From Gaiellasilicea sp963765705 (lineage in GTDB: Bacteria; Actinomycetota; Thermoleophilia; Gaiellales; Gaiellaceae): a stretch of DNA of 64,000 nucleotides. The notes under the pieces were generated by a model. The model was not told the DNA's origin, did not search any database, and worked only from the letters and a program-made list of their open reading frames with translations. Shown here piece by piece: positions 38,596 through 47,068 of the stretch. Position numbers and translations under genes: made by a program. Each line of letters opens with the position of its first letter. Within the stretch, counting starts at the first letter, position 1. Where the stretch lies: contig CAVXXJ010000004.1 of NCBI GenBank assembly GCA_963765705.1, forward strand, positions 124,001 to 188,000, written 5' to 3'.

Positions 38596-39276
38596 ATGGC
38601 CACGCAACCGAACACACCTCCACAGCCTCGAACTCCTCTGAGCAGAGAGCGAGTGCTGCGTGCCGCGCTCGCGCTCGCGGACTCGGGCGGAATCGAAGCG
38701 CTGACGATGCGCAAGCTCGGCCAGGAGCTCGGCGTCGAGGCGATGTCGCTCTACAACCACGTCGAGAACAAGGACGACATCGTCGACGGCATCACCGAGC
38801 TGGTACTCGCCGAGATCGAAGTGCCGTCCGGCGAGGCCGACTGGAAGACCGAGCTGCGGCGCACCGCGATCTCGTCACACGAGGCGTTCCTGCGCCACCG
38901 CTGGGCGTGCAGCCTGATGATGAGCAGGCCCAAGGCCAGTCCCCCGCGGATGCTCTGGATGGAGGCGGTCCTGCGAACGCTGCGGGAAGCCGGCTTCTCG
39001 GCCGACATGACCCATCACGCGTACCACGCCCTCGACAGCCACATCACGGGCTTCACGCTCTGGCAGGTGAACATGCCCTTCGAGACCAAGGCGGAGCTCC
39101 TCGACATGGCCGAGGTCTTCCTGCGCCAGATCCCCGCCGACGAGTACCCCTACGTGATCGAGCACGCCGAGCAACACCTCGCCCCGTCCAGCCCCGACGG
39201 AGCGACCGAATTCGAGTTCGGGCTCGAGCTGATCCTCGACGGCCTCGAACGGTTGCGGGACACCGACACGCACTGA
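38596..39276 (+). CDS. TetR family regulator
   Basis: Intact 226-residue repressor. N-terminal HTH: RVLRAALALADSGGIEALTM, KLGQELGVEAMSLYNHVENK. The MSLYNHV recognition helix and long ligand-binding domain (residues ~75-215) match the TetR_C (tetracycline-repressor-type) subgroup. Divergent from a quinone oxidoreductase, with operator-like repeats between them. Its TGA overlaps the ATG of the thioredoxin-reductase-like gene (TGATG), so the pair is co-transcribed. Ligand unknown. Confidence 0.9.
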   Translation: MATQPNTPPQPRTPLSRERVLRAALALADSGGIEALTMRKLGQELGVEAMSLYNHVENKDDIVDGITELVLAEIEVPSGEADWKTELRRTAISSHEAFLRHRWACSLMMSRPKASPPRMLWMEAVLRTLREAGFSADMTHHAYHALDSHITGFTLWQVNMPFETKAELLDMAEVFLRQIPADEYPYVIEHAEQHLAPSSPDGATEFEFGLELILDGLERLRDTDTH

Positions 39277-40121
39277 TGGACTACGACTACGACTTCGACT
39301 GCGTGGTCGTCGGCGGCGGCATCGCAGGGCTTGGCGCCGCCCTGGTGCTCGGGCGTGCGCGGCGGCGAACGCTCGTGCTGGACCGGAGCGGCCAGAGCAA
39401 TCGGGCAGCGGCCCACGTGGGCGGGCTGCTCGGCCATGACGGCATGCCGCCGGGAGCCCTCTACGAGTTGGCTCGCACGCAGGTCGCCGCCTACGACACG
39501 GTCGCCCTGCGCGATGCCGAGGCGGTCGACGCGCGCGCCGAGGGCGACGGCTTCGTCGTCGTGCCCGGCGACGGCGGCGGCGAGGTTCGTGCACGGGCGC
39601 TCGTGCTGGCCACCGGCATGGACTACGAGGTGCCCGATGTGCCGGGATTCGCGGAGTTGTGGGGCGGCGCGGTGTTCCACTGCCCGTTCTGCCACGGCTG
39701 GGAGGTGCGCGACCGGCCCGTCGTCGTCTACGCCTCGGGTGAGGTCGCCGATCGCCTGGCCACGCTGCTGGCCGGGTGGACCGACGACGTGACGGTCGTC
39801 GATCCCGACGAGGTGGCGGGCCTGCGCGTTCATGACGGCGCCCTGCAGGCCGTGGTGCGCCGCGACGGCTCCGAGGCCCTCTGTGACGCGGTGCTCGTGC
39901 ACGCGCCCCTGCATCGTCGAGATGCGCTGCCCGAGCGGCTCGGCGTCGCCCTCACCGACGACGGCTTCGTCGCCGTGGACGCGGAGGCGCGCACGAGCGT
40001 GCCGGGCGTCTACGCGGCCGGGGACCTCGCGGTCGCACCGCAGCAAGTCGCGATCGCCCTCGGGAGCGGGCATCTCGCCGGGCTCGTCGCGACACGCGAA
40101 CTGCTGCTCGGCCGCGGTTAG
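39276..40121 (+). CDS. Thioredoxin reductase-like FAD/NAD(P)-binding oxidoreductase
   Basis: 281-residue two-dinucleotide-domain flavoprotein. FAD site VVVGGGIAGLGAALVLGRAR near residues 8-27; redox motif FHCPFCHGWE, a CxxC resembling thioredoxin-reductase-like proteins where CPYC is usual; second nucleotide fold weak (VVVYASGEVADRL); FAD-ribityl end GVYAAGDLAVAPQQ. Slightly short but intact. It may be a dithiol oxidoreductase or a quinone-linked enzyme working with the oxidoreductase across the TetR promoter. Its stop overlaps that of the convergent formylglycine-enzyme-fold gene. Confidence 0.85.
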   Translation: MDYDYDFDCVVVGGGIAGLGAALVLGRARRRTLVLDRSGQSNRAAAHVGGLLGHDGMPPGALYELARTQVAAYDTVALRDAEAVDARAEGDGFVVVPGDGGGEVRARALVLATGMDYEVPDVPGFAELWGGAVFHCPFCHGWEVRDRPVVVYASGEVADRLATLLAGWTDDVTVVDPDEVAGLRVHDGALQAVVRRDGSEALCDAVLVHAPLHRRDALPERLGVALTDDGFVAVDAEARTSVPGVYAAGDLAVAPQQVAIALGSGHLAGLVATRELLLGRG

Positions 40122-41273
40122 CCGGCGCTTCGCGCGACGCGGAAGCCGATGTGCGACTGACGCCGCACCGGCCGGCTGTGGCTGCGCATCGTGCAGCGAG
40201 CCCAGGCGAGCCCCGGGCTTGCGAACGAGCCGCCCCGGAGCACGCGCTCGCCCGGCGGATACTCGGTCGAGGTCCACTCCCAGACGTTGCCGGCCAGGTC
40301 CAGCAGGCCGTAGGGACTGGCGCCGTCGGGATGAGAGCCGACCGGCGACGTGGATCCGTGCTTGATCCCGGCCCCGACCGCGGCGCGGCTCTCGTCCTCC
40401 TCGTCGCCCCACGGGTACGTGCGCGCGTCGGTGCCCCGCGCCGCCTTTTCCCACTCGGCCTCGGTCGGCAGCCGGCCGCCGGCCCAGGCGCAGAACGCGG
40501 ACGCCTCGTCCCAGTCGACGAAGGTGACGGGATGGTCGGGCGGGGCCGGCCAGTGCGGCGGTGCGGTTGCGCCGGTCTCGGAGACGAAACGCTCGTACTG
40601 CTCGTTCGTGACGGGAGTCCGCGCGAGCTCGAACCCGTCCACGTCGACGTGCCGCTGTCCGTGCCTCACCCGCGTCGCGGCCGATCACATAGTCGCCGGC
40701 GGGCACCTCCACCCAGTCGAAGCTCTGGCGCGGCTCGACTGCGACGACACGGAAGCCGACGTAGGGATCGCGCGCAGCGGGGTGCACCGGCAGCCGCGCC
40801 GAGCAACGCAGATCGTCGGGGCCACTCAGGTACGAGCCGCCGCGCGCAGCCCCGTTGGCCGTCCACTCCCAGACGTTGCCCGCCAGGTCGAGCGCGCCGC
40901 ACGGAGCCGCTCCTGCGGGGTGCAGTCCGGCCGGCGACGGCCTGCCGATCCCCTGTCCGAAGGTCGCTCGCGTCGTGTCGGGAGGCTCGTCGCCCCAGGG
41001 CCAGAGCCGGTCGTCGCCGCCGCGGGCGGCCGCCTCCCACTCGACTTCGGTCGGCAGCCGAACGCCGTTCTCGACGCAGAACGTCTCCGCATCCCCCCGC
41101 GAGACGTACGTCAGCGGCACGCCGTCGCCGCCGGTGACAGGTGTGCGGCCGATCCTGAAGCCCTCGACCCGGACGACGCGGCGCGGCGTCTCGTCCTCGT
41201 CGGGCGGATAGGCGACGGCGGCATCGATTCCCATCGGAAACGGCCCGGCCGGAATCGGCACCCAGTCGATCAC
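40118..41273 (-). CDS. Tandem formylglycine-generating-enzyme (SUMF1/FGE) fold protein (frame broken)
   Basis: Two FGE-sulfatase domains in one protein. Domain 1: VPIPAGPFPMGIDAAVAYPP, FRIGRTPVTG, VRLPTEVEWEAAARGGDDRL, LDLAGNVWEWTANGAARGGS. Domain 2: FELARTPVTNEQYERFV, GRLPTEAEWEKAARGTDART, LDLAGNVWEWTSTEYPPGER, SHIGFRVARS. One indel near 40672 joins them. No sulfatase lies nearby, so it is probably not a sulfatase activator; EgtB-like or nonenzymatic carbohydrate/cofactor-binding roles are alternatives. GTG start overlaps the CocE-like stop. Last gene of the left arm of divergon B. Confidence 0.8.
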
Positions 41274-43171
41274 CCGGTGATGACCGGCAAGACCACGTGC
41301 GAAGGGTGCTTCCCGTCCGCGTGGACCGCCTGCTCGGCGACGACCTGATGCGTGTGCCGGCCGATCGGCTCGCCGGTGTTCGGGTTCAGGTCGAGCCGGG
41401 GAAAGTTCGACGACGAGATGTCGATCCTGATCCGGTGCCCGGCCGCGAAGTGGTTCGAGGTCGGCGGTAGCTCGATCGAGACGGGCACGACCTCGCCAGG
41501 CGTGAGGAAGACCTCCTGCTCGAACCCTTCCCGGTAGCGGCAGCGGATGATCGAGTCGTTGATCAGCATGTCGTAGCCGTCCGGATAGTCTTCGTTCGCC
41601 GGGTGGACGTCGACGAGCTTCGCCGTGAAGTCGGTGTCGACGGCGCTCGACGAGATCCACAGGTTGACCCGCGCGCGGCCCGTCACCTCGACGGGCTCCG
41701 CGAGCGGCTCCGTCTGGTAGACGAGCACGTCGGGGCGCTCCGAGAGCCGCGGATAGGGCTCGCGGGCGGCGAAGAACTCCGGCGTCTCCGCCTGGTCGGC
41801 TGGGCCGGGCGTGAGGATGTTGCGCAGCCGTAGCACCGGGCTGAGGAAGCGCGACCATGCGGGCTCCATCCCTGCGCCCTCCGCGGGCAGCTCGCCGACC
41901 GAGCAGTAGTTGCCGCCGATCGTCGGGACCGGGTGCGCCGGGTCGTAAGTGAAGCGGCGCGGCTCCTCCACCCCCTTTGGCGGCTCCAGCGACAAGGAGC
42001 CGGCGCCGCCCAGATAGTAGATCGCCTCGACCGCGCGCGCGAGCGGCCATTCGTGCTCGTCGCGCCAGCGGCCGCCGTGGTCGAGCTTGCCGAGATCGGT
42101 CTTCCGGCCCGTGCCGCCGCCCATCACGAAGATCCGGACCGGCGCCTCGTCCTCGGGCGCGCCGCCGCCGTCCTCCTTCAGCCAGCGGTCGAAGAACGCG
42201 AGCTGCTCGGCGAAGTAGCGCTGGACGCCCCAGGCCGCGTCCGGGCCGAAGTCGACGTCGAGCGTGTAGGTCGCGTCTCCGCGCATGCCGACGTGACTCC
42301 AAGGCCCGACGACGAGACGCTGCGGGGTCGTGTTCTTCGCCGCCATCGACGCGAAGTACTCGGTGTCGGAGTGCGGGAAGCCGTCGTACCAGCCCGTCGA
42401 GTACGTCCCCGGGATGTCGGCGTGCTCGTCCCAGTAGCGGGTGTAGTCGTACTCCTTCCGCGACCAGAGCTCGTCGTAGCTACCGCGGGTGTAGTAATCG
42501 AGCAGGCACTTCTCCAGCGTCGGCACGTGGCGCAGTGAGGTCTGACCCTCGCGGTAAGGCGTCTCCCAGAAGAGCTCGCGCAGCCGCGTCAGGTCGGCCC
42601 AGACGTCGGCCTGCTTCGCGGGGTCATCGGCGATGTCCTGAGCATCCTGCGCGTGGATGAAGAGCGCCCAGAACATGTGCAGCTGCATCGCGCCGCCCTC
42701 GCGCGACTGGTGCTGGAAGCTGTTCGTCGGCACGACGTCGGGCCAGATCGCGGTCAGGTGCGGCGGCCGCTCCAGGGCCATCCGCACCTGCGTGATCCCG
42801 GCGAACGACGAGCCGACCGTGCCGACGCGGCCGTTCGACCAGCGCTGCTCGGCGATCCACTCGACGGTGTCGTAGCCGTCCTCGCCCTCGTGCGGGGTCG
42901 CGGCGTGGAAGTACTCGCGGGTGCCCTCGGAGCGGTAGCGGTCGCGGCAGTCCTGGAGGCAGACGCTGTAGCCGTGCGGGACGAAGAAGTCGGCGATCTC
43001 GCTGTAGCGCTTGTCCGTCTTGTCGTAGGGCGTCCGGCAGAGGATCGTCGGGTAGCTCCCCTCGACGAGCTCGCCGTCGCGGGCGGGGCGGTAGAGGTCC
43101 GTCGCGAGACGGATGCCATCCCGCATCGGCACCATCACGTCCTTGGCAAGCGCTACTCCGAATCCGGTCAC
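41270..43171 (-). CDS. CocE/NonD family hydrolase (X-Pro dipeptidyl-peptidase-like)
   Basis: Intact 633-residue alpha/beta-hydrolase. VMVPMRDGIRLATDLYRPAR start, FFVPHGYSVCLQDCRDRYRS, nucleophile elbow VGTVGSSFAGITQ, YSTGWYDGFPHS with the triad aspartate, VVGPWSHVGMR with the histidine, and a C-terminal jelly-roll (IRIDISSSNFPRLDLNPNTG). No signal peptide, so cytoplasmic. It is the intact counterpart of the broken gene at 12941, both beside hyu genes. Likely opens an ester or X-Pro-type amide (inference). GTG start overlaps the HyuA stop. Confidence 0.9.
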   Translation of the reverse strand: MTGFGVALAKDVMVPMRDGIRLATDLYRPARDGELVEGSYPTILCRTPYDKTDKRYSEIADFFVPHGYSVCLQDCRDRYRSEGTREYFHAATPHEGEDGYDTVEWIAEQRWSNGRVGTVGSSFAGITQVRMALERPPHLTAIWPDVVPTNSFQHQSREGGAMQLHMFWALFIHAQDAQDIADDPAKQADVWADLTRLRELFWETPYREGQTSLRHVPTLEKCLLDYYTRGSYDELWSRKEYDYTRYWDEHADIPGTYSTGWYDGFPHSDTEYFASMAAKNTTPQRLVVGPWSHVGMRGDATYTLDVDFGPDAAWGVQRYFAEQLAFFDRWLKEDGGGAPEDEAPVRIFVMGGGTGRKTDLGKLDHGGRWRDEHEWPLARAVEAIYYLGGAGSLSLEPPKGVEEPRRFTYDPAHPVPTIGGNYCSVGELPAEGAGMEPAWSRFLSPVLRLRNILTPGPADQAETPEFFAAREPYPRLSERPDVLVYQTEPLAEPVEVTGRARVNLWISSSAVDTDFTAKLVDVHPANEDYPDGYDMLINDSIIRCRYREGFEQEVFLTPGEVVPVSIELPPTSNHFAAGHRIRIDISSSNFPRLDLNPNTGEPIGRHTHQVVAEQAVHADGKHPSHVVLPVITG

Positions 43172-45231
43172 GTAGCTCCTCTTTCGATCAGCAGGTTGCC
43201 GGCCTCGTCGACGAGCGCGCCGTAGCCTGGGTGGACAACAGTGGTCGAATCGAACTCTTCGACGATCGCCGGCCCGGAGAAGGTCGCACCGGCGGGCAGG
43301 GCGTAGCGGTCGTAGATCGGGCAGTCGACGTACCCGTCCGACTCGGCGAAGTACACCGGGCGGTGCTCCTTCGGCTCCGCCTCACCGTCGGCTTCGAGCG
43401 GGCGCGGCGGCGGCTTCGCGATCGTGCCGACGCTCGTCAGCCGCAGGCTCACGACCTCGACCGGCTCCTCGGGCGCGCTGAACCCGTAGGTGCGGTCGTG
43501 CTCGGCGTGGAAGCGCTCGAGCAAGCCGTCGCCCGCGGGGATCGTCAGCTCGAAGCTCTGGCCGACGTAGCGGAGGTCGATCTTCCGGACGAAGCTCATC
43601 GCCTCCCGCGCCAGGCCCTCCTGCTCGAGCTCGCCCTGGCCCGTCTGCTCGAGCTCGGCGAACGTCGCCTCGACCTCGCCGGCGTCGAGATCCTCCAGCC
43701 GGCGCATCACCGTCACGGCAGTGTCGAGCTTCAGGTCGGTGGTGAGCAGTCCGGTGGCGGAGAAGATACCGGGGCTGCGGGGGATCAGCAGCGTCGGCAT
43801 CTCGGCGTCGCGGGCGAGCGCGTTCGCGTGCACGGGCCCCGCGCCGCCGAAGCCGAAGAGAACGAAGTCGCGCGGGTCGTAGCCGCGCTGGACCGAGATC
43901 AGGTGGAGCGCGTTGACCATCGCGGCGTTCGCGATCTCGATGATCCCGTTCGCCGCAGCTGTAACGTCGAGGCCGAGCGGCTTCGCGCAGCGCTCCTCGA
44001 TCGCGGCGCGCGCGCCCTCGACATCGAGGCCGATCTCGCCGCCGAGAAAGTACTTCGGGTTCAGCCGCCCGAGCACGACGTTCGCGTCGGTCACGGTCGG
44101 CTCGGTGCCGCCGCGGCGGTAGCAGACCGGCCCCGGATCGGCGCCTGCGCTCTGCGGGCCGACGCGCAAGAGGCCGCCAGAGTCGACCCAGGCGATCGAG
44201 CCGCCACCCGCGCCGATCTCGACGAGGTCGACGACCGGCGTCCGCACGGGGTAGCCGGAGAGGGACATGCCGCCGATGCCCGCGCCCGCGTGGCCGCCGA
44301 CGTTGTAGTTCTTCGTCACCGACGGCTGCCCGTCCTGGATCAGGCCGACCTTGGCGGTGGTGCCGCCCATGTCGAAGGAGAGGATGTCGGGGCGGCCGAG
44401 CGTCTCGCCGAGGTAGGCGGAGGCGATCACGCCGGCCGCGGGGCCGGACTCGACCATGAACACGGGCCGCGTGCGCGCTGCCTCCGAGCTGAAGACGCCG
44501 CCGCTCGACTGCATCACGAGCAGCTTCGCCCGGACGCCCGCGTCGGCGAGGCGGCTCTCGATTCGCTCCAGGTAGCGCTCGACGACGGGGCGGATGACGG
44601 CGTTGATCACGGTCGTCGAGGCGCGCAGGTACTCGCGGAACTCGGGCGCGACCTCGGCGGAGAGCGAGACCGGAATGCCGGGCAGCTCCTCGGCGAGGAT
44701 CGCGCCGACCCGCTGCTCGTGCTCGGGATTGACGTAGGCGTGGAGCAGGCAGACGGCGACCGACTCGACCTGCTCGCGTCGCAGGATCGCGGCCGCCTCG
44801 CGCACCGAGTCGTCCTCGAGCGGACGCAGCACCTCGCCGGCCGGGCCGAGGCGCTCGGCGACCGTCACCGCCCGGTCTCGCGGGACGAGCGGCTTCGCCT
44901 TCTCGAACTGGGTGTCGTAGAGGGAGGGTCGCACCTGCCGCGCGATCTCGAGCAGATCGCGGAAGCCCTCGGTCGTGACGAAGCCGCCGCGCGCGATCTT
45001 CCCCTCGATGATCGCGTTCGTCGCGACGGTGGTGGCGTGGACGACGAAGCCCACTTGCGCCGCCGTCACCTCGCCGTTCGCGAGCGCGCGGTCGACCGCC
45101 TGCATGAACCCCTCCGACGGATCGGCCGGCGTCGTCAGCACCTTCGCGATCGCGACCGCCCCGGTCTCCTCGTCGATCAGCGTCGCGTCAGTGAAGGTGC
45201 CGCCGATATCGACTGCCACGCGCACGCTCAT
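43168..45231 (-). CDS. hyuA: Hydantoinase/5-oxoprolinase subunit A (HyuA), copy 2
   Basis: Intact 687-residue subunit. ATP site VAVDIGGTFTDATLIDEE at residues 5-22, VVHATTVATNAIIEGK, MQSSGGVFSSEAARTRP, SFDMGGTTAKVGLI, EIGAGGGSIAWVDSGG, SAGADPGPVCYRRGG, FGFGGAGPVHANALARD, and GPAIVEEFDSTTVVHPGYG. With HyuB it should catalyse ATP-driven opening of a cyclic amide, or carboxylation of a ketone as in acetone/acetophenone carboxylases. Its ATG overlaps the HyuB copy 2 stop (ATGA); two palindromes lie 8 and 63 bases upstream. Confidence 0.92.
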   Translation of the reverse strand: MSVRVAVDIGGTFTDATLIDEETGAVAIAKVLTTPADPSEGFMQAVDRALANGEVTAAQVGFVVHATTVATNAIIEGKIARGGFVTTEGFRDLLEIARQVRPSLYDTQFEKAKPLVPRDRAVTVAERLGPAGEVLRPLEDDSVREAAAILRREQVESVAVCLLHAYVNPEHEQRVGAILAEELPGIPVSLSAEVAPEFREYLRASTTVINAVIRPVVERYLERIESRLADAGVRAKLLVMQSSGGVFSSEAARTRPVFMVESGPAAGVIASAYLGETLGRPDILSFDMGGTTAKVGLIQDGQPSVTKNYNVGGHAGAGIGGMSLSGYPVRTPVVDLVEIGAGGGSIAWVDSGGLLRVGPQSAGADPGPVCYRRGGTEPTVTDANVVLGRLNPKYFLGGEIGLDVEGARAAIEERCAKPLGLDVTAAANGIIEIANAAMVNALHLISVQRGYDPRDFVLFGFGGAGPVHANALARDAEMPTLLIPRSPGIFSATGLLTTDLKLDTAVTVMRRLEDLDAGEVEATFAELEQTGQGELEQEGLAREAMSFVRKIDLRYVGQSFELTIPAGDGLLERFHAEHDRTYGFSAPEEPVEVVSLRLTSVGTIAKPPPRPLEADGEAEPKEHRPVYFAESDGYVDCPIYDRYALPAGATFSGPAIVEEFDSTTVVHPGYGALVDEAGNLLIERGAT

Positions 45232-47017
45232 GAGACTTTGTGTTGAATCAACACTTTCTCACCGCCCCCCGCTTCGTTCTGAGGGTCGGAGTGCGCTTGT
45301 GTTGATTCAACACAAGCTCGCCTGAGCCGCTCCGTCGTCGTTGCGTCCAAGGTGCGGGAGCCGGTGTCGACCGCGACCTTGTAGATCTCGGTCGCGCGCT
45401 CGGCGCTGACCTTGCCTTCGAGGACGTCGCGCAGAACGCGCTCGGGGTCGCGCTCCTCGGGTGGCCCGTAGCCGCCGCCGCCGCACGTGCGGACGCTGAT
45501 CACGTCACCGGGGACGAGGTCGAGCGTCGTCTTCGCGATCAGCCTCGTCTCGACGCCGTCGCGGACGTGCACGTACTCGGCCACTCGCCCGGTGTGCCCG
45601 CCGAACGCGCCCCATGGGCCTGCCTTGTCGCGGTCGGCGAGGACGGTGAAGGTCGTGTGGAGGTCGAAGAGGTAATCCTTGCGCAGGCCGAGACCGCCGC
45701 GGAAACGGCCCGGCCCCTCGGAGTCCTCGACGAGCGAGAGGCCGTTGATGCGCACCGGGTAGTTGAGCTCGGTCTCCTCGATGGGCGCGTTCTCGGTGTT
45801 CTGGCTGTGCGACTGGACGGCGTCGGGTCCGTCGCTCGCGTAGCGGCCGCCGTAGCCGCCCGCGAACGTGTCGTAGAAGCACGTGTACTTCCCGGCCTCG
45901 ATGTCGAGCGAGCCGAAGCCCGCCTGGCACATCATCCCCTTCGTTCCCGCCGGCAGCCGCTCGGGGAAGGCCGGCAGCAGCGCGCGGACGATCACCTCGA
46001 TCAGGCGTGCGTGCGTCTCCCAGCCGCCGACGACCGGGCCGGGCCAGCTGCAGTTCACGACAGTCCCGGCCGGCGCCTCGACGCTGATCAGCCGGTAGAA
46101 GCCGTCGTTGACCGGCAGGTCGGGGTCGATCAGGCACTTGAGGGCGTACGCGCAGGCGGAGAACGACATCGCGTAGGTCGAGTTCACGGGTGCGCGCCGC
46201 TGCGGGTCGGAGCCGGTCAGGTCGAAGCGAGCGCCGTCGGCGTCGATCTCGACACGAGCCTTCAGCTCGACGGTCTCGTCCGTGTAGCCGTCGGTGTCGA
46301 CGGAGCCCTCGGCCTCGTAGACGCCGTGCGGCAGCTCGGCGAGCTCGGCCCGCGTGCGGCGCTCGGTGTACTCGAGTAGCTCCTCCATCGTCGCGAGGAT
46401 CGTGTCGCGCCCATGGCGGTCGACGAGCGCGGTCACGCGGCGGACGCCCGTCGCGTTCGCGGCGATCTGGGCGCGGAAGTCGCCGGCCGTCTCGTGCTTC
46501 GACCGGATCTGGGCCAGGATCAGCCGGAAGACGTCCTTGACGATCACGCCGCCGGCGACGAGCTTGACCGGCGGCACGATCACGCCCTCCTGGAACACCT
46601 CCCTGAACGCTCCGATCGACGCGGGCGCGCCGCCGCCGACGTCGACGTGGTGAGCGAGGTTCGCCACGTAGCCGATCAGCTCACCCTCATGATGGACGGG
46701 CGAGATCAGGCTGACGTCGTTCAGATGGACGCCGCTCGGGTGCGGGTCGTTCGTGACGAGCACGTCGCCGGCCGACAGGTTCTCGGCGCCGTAGCTCCGC
46801 ACCGACTTCGGCACCTGCTCGGCCATCGAGCCGAGGTGCACCGGCTGGGAGAACCCCTGCGCGACCGAGCGCAGCTGCGCGTCGAAGAACGCGCACGAGA
46901 AGTCGCCGCGCGTCTTGATGTTCGTCGAGTACGCGCTTCGCTTCAGCGCCAGCGCCATCTCGTCGGTCGCCGCGACGAGCGCATTGCGGATCACCTCGAA
47001 CGTGATCGGGTCGTCAT
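45228..47017 (-). CDS. hyuB: Hydantoinase/5-oxoprolinase subunit B (HyuB), copy 2
   Basis: About 595 residues. DPITFEVIRNALVAATDEMA, FSCAFFDAQLRSVAQGFSQP, VLVTNDPHPSGVHLNDVSLI, NLAHHVDVGGGAPASIGAF, EVFQEGVIVPPVK, YGPPEERDPERVLRDVLEGK. Very similar throughout to copy 3 next to it. The start is blurred: the best ATG (47017) needs a one-base shift to join the frame. The last ~29 residues, from CVESTQAHSDPQ to VLIQHKVS, have no counterpart in the other HyuB copies and are encoded by two palindromes and the stretch between them. Confidence 0.88.
45240..45254. repeat. Palindrome GTGTTGA-A-TCAACAC at the hyuB2/hyuA2 junction
   Basis: Perfect 7-bp arms, eight bases upstream of the HyuA copy 2 ATG and inside the HyuB copy 2 C-terminus. 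Preceded by ACTTT, as is the palindrome at 17489. Confidence 0.65.
45295..45317. repeat. Perfect 23-bp palindrome near the end of hyuB2
   Basis: GCTTGTGTTGA-T-TCAACACAAGC has 11-bp perfect arms around a single base, 40 bases from the palindrome at 45240-45254. Its inner part matches that copy, and its outer CTTGTGTT/AACACAAG matches the palindrome at 17489. Family member of a dispersed palindromic element or an operator pair. Confidence 0.75.
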
Positions 47018-47068
47018 CTGCGCTCGCGCGGCAAAGCCGGCACCTCCGCACTCGGCGGTCCGTCGAGC

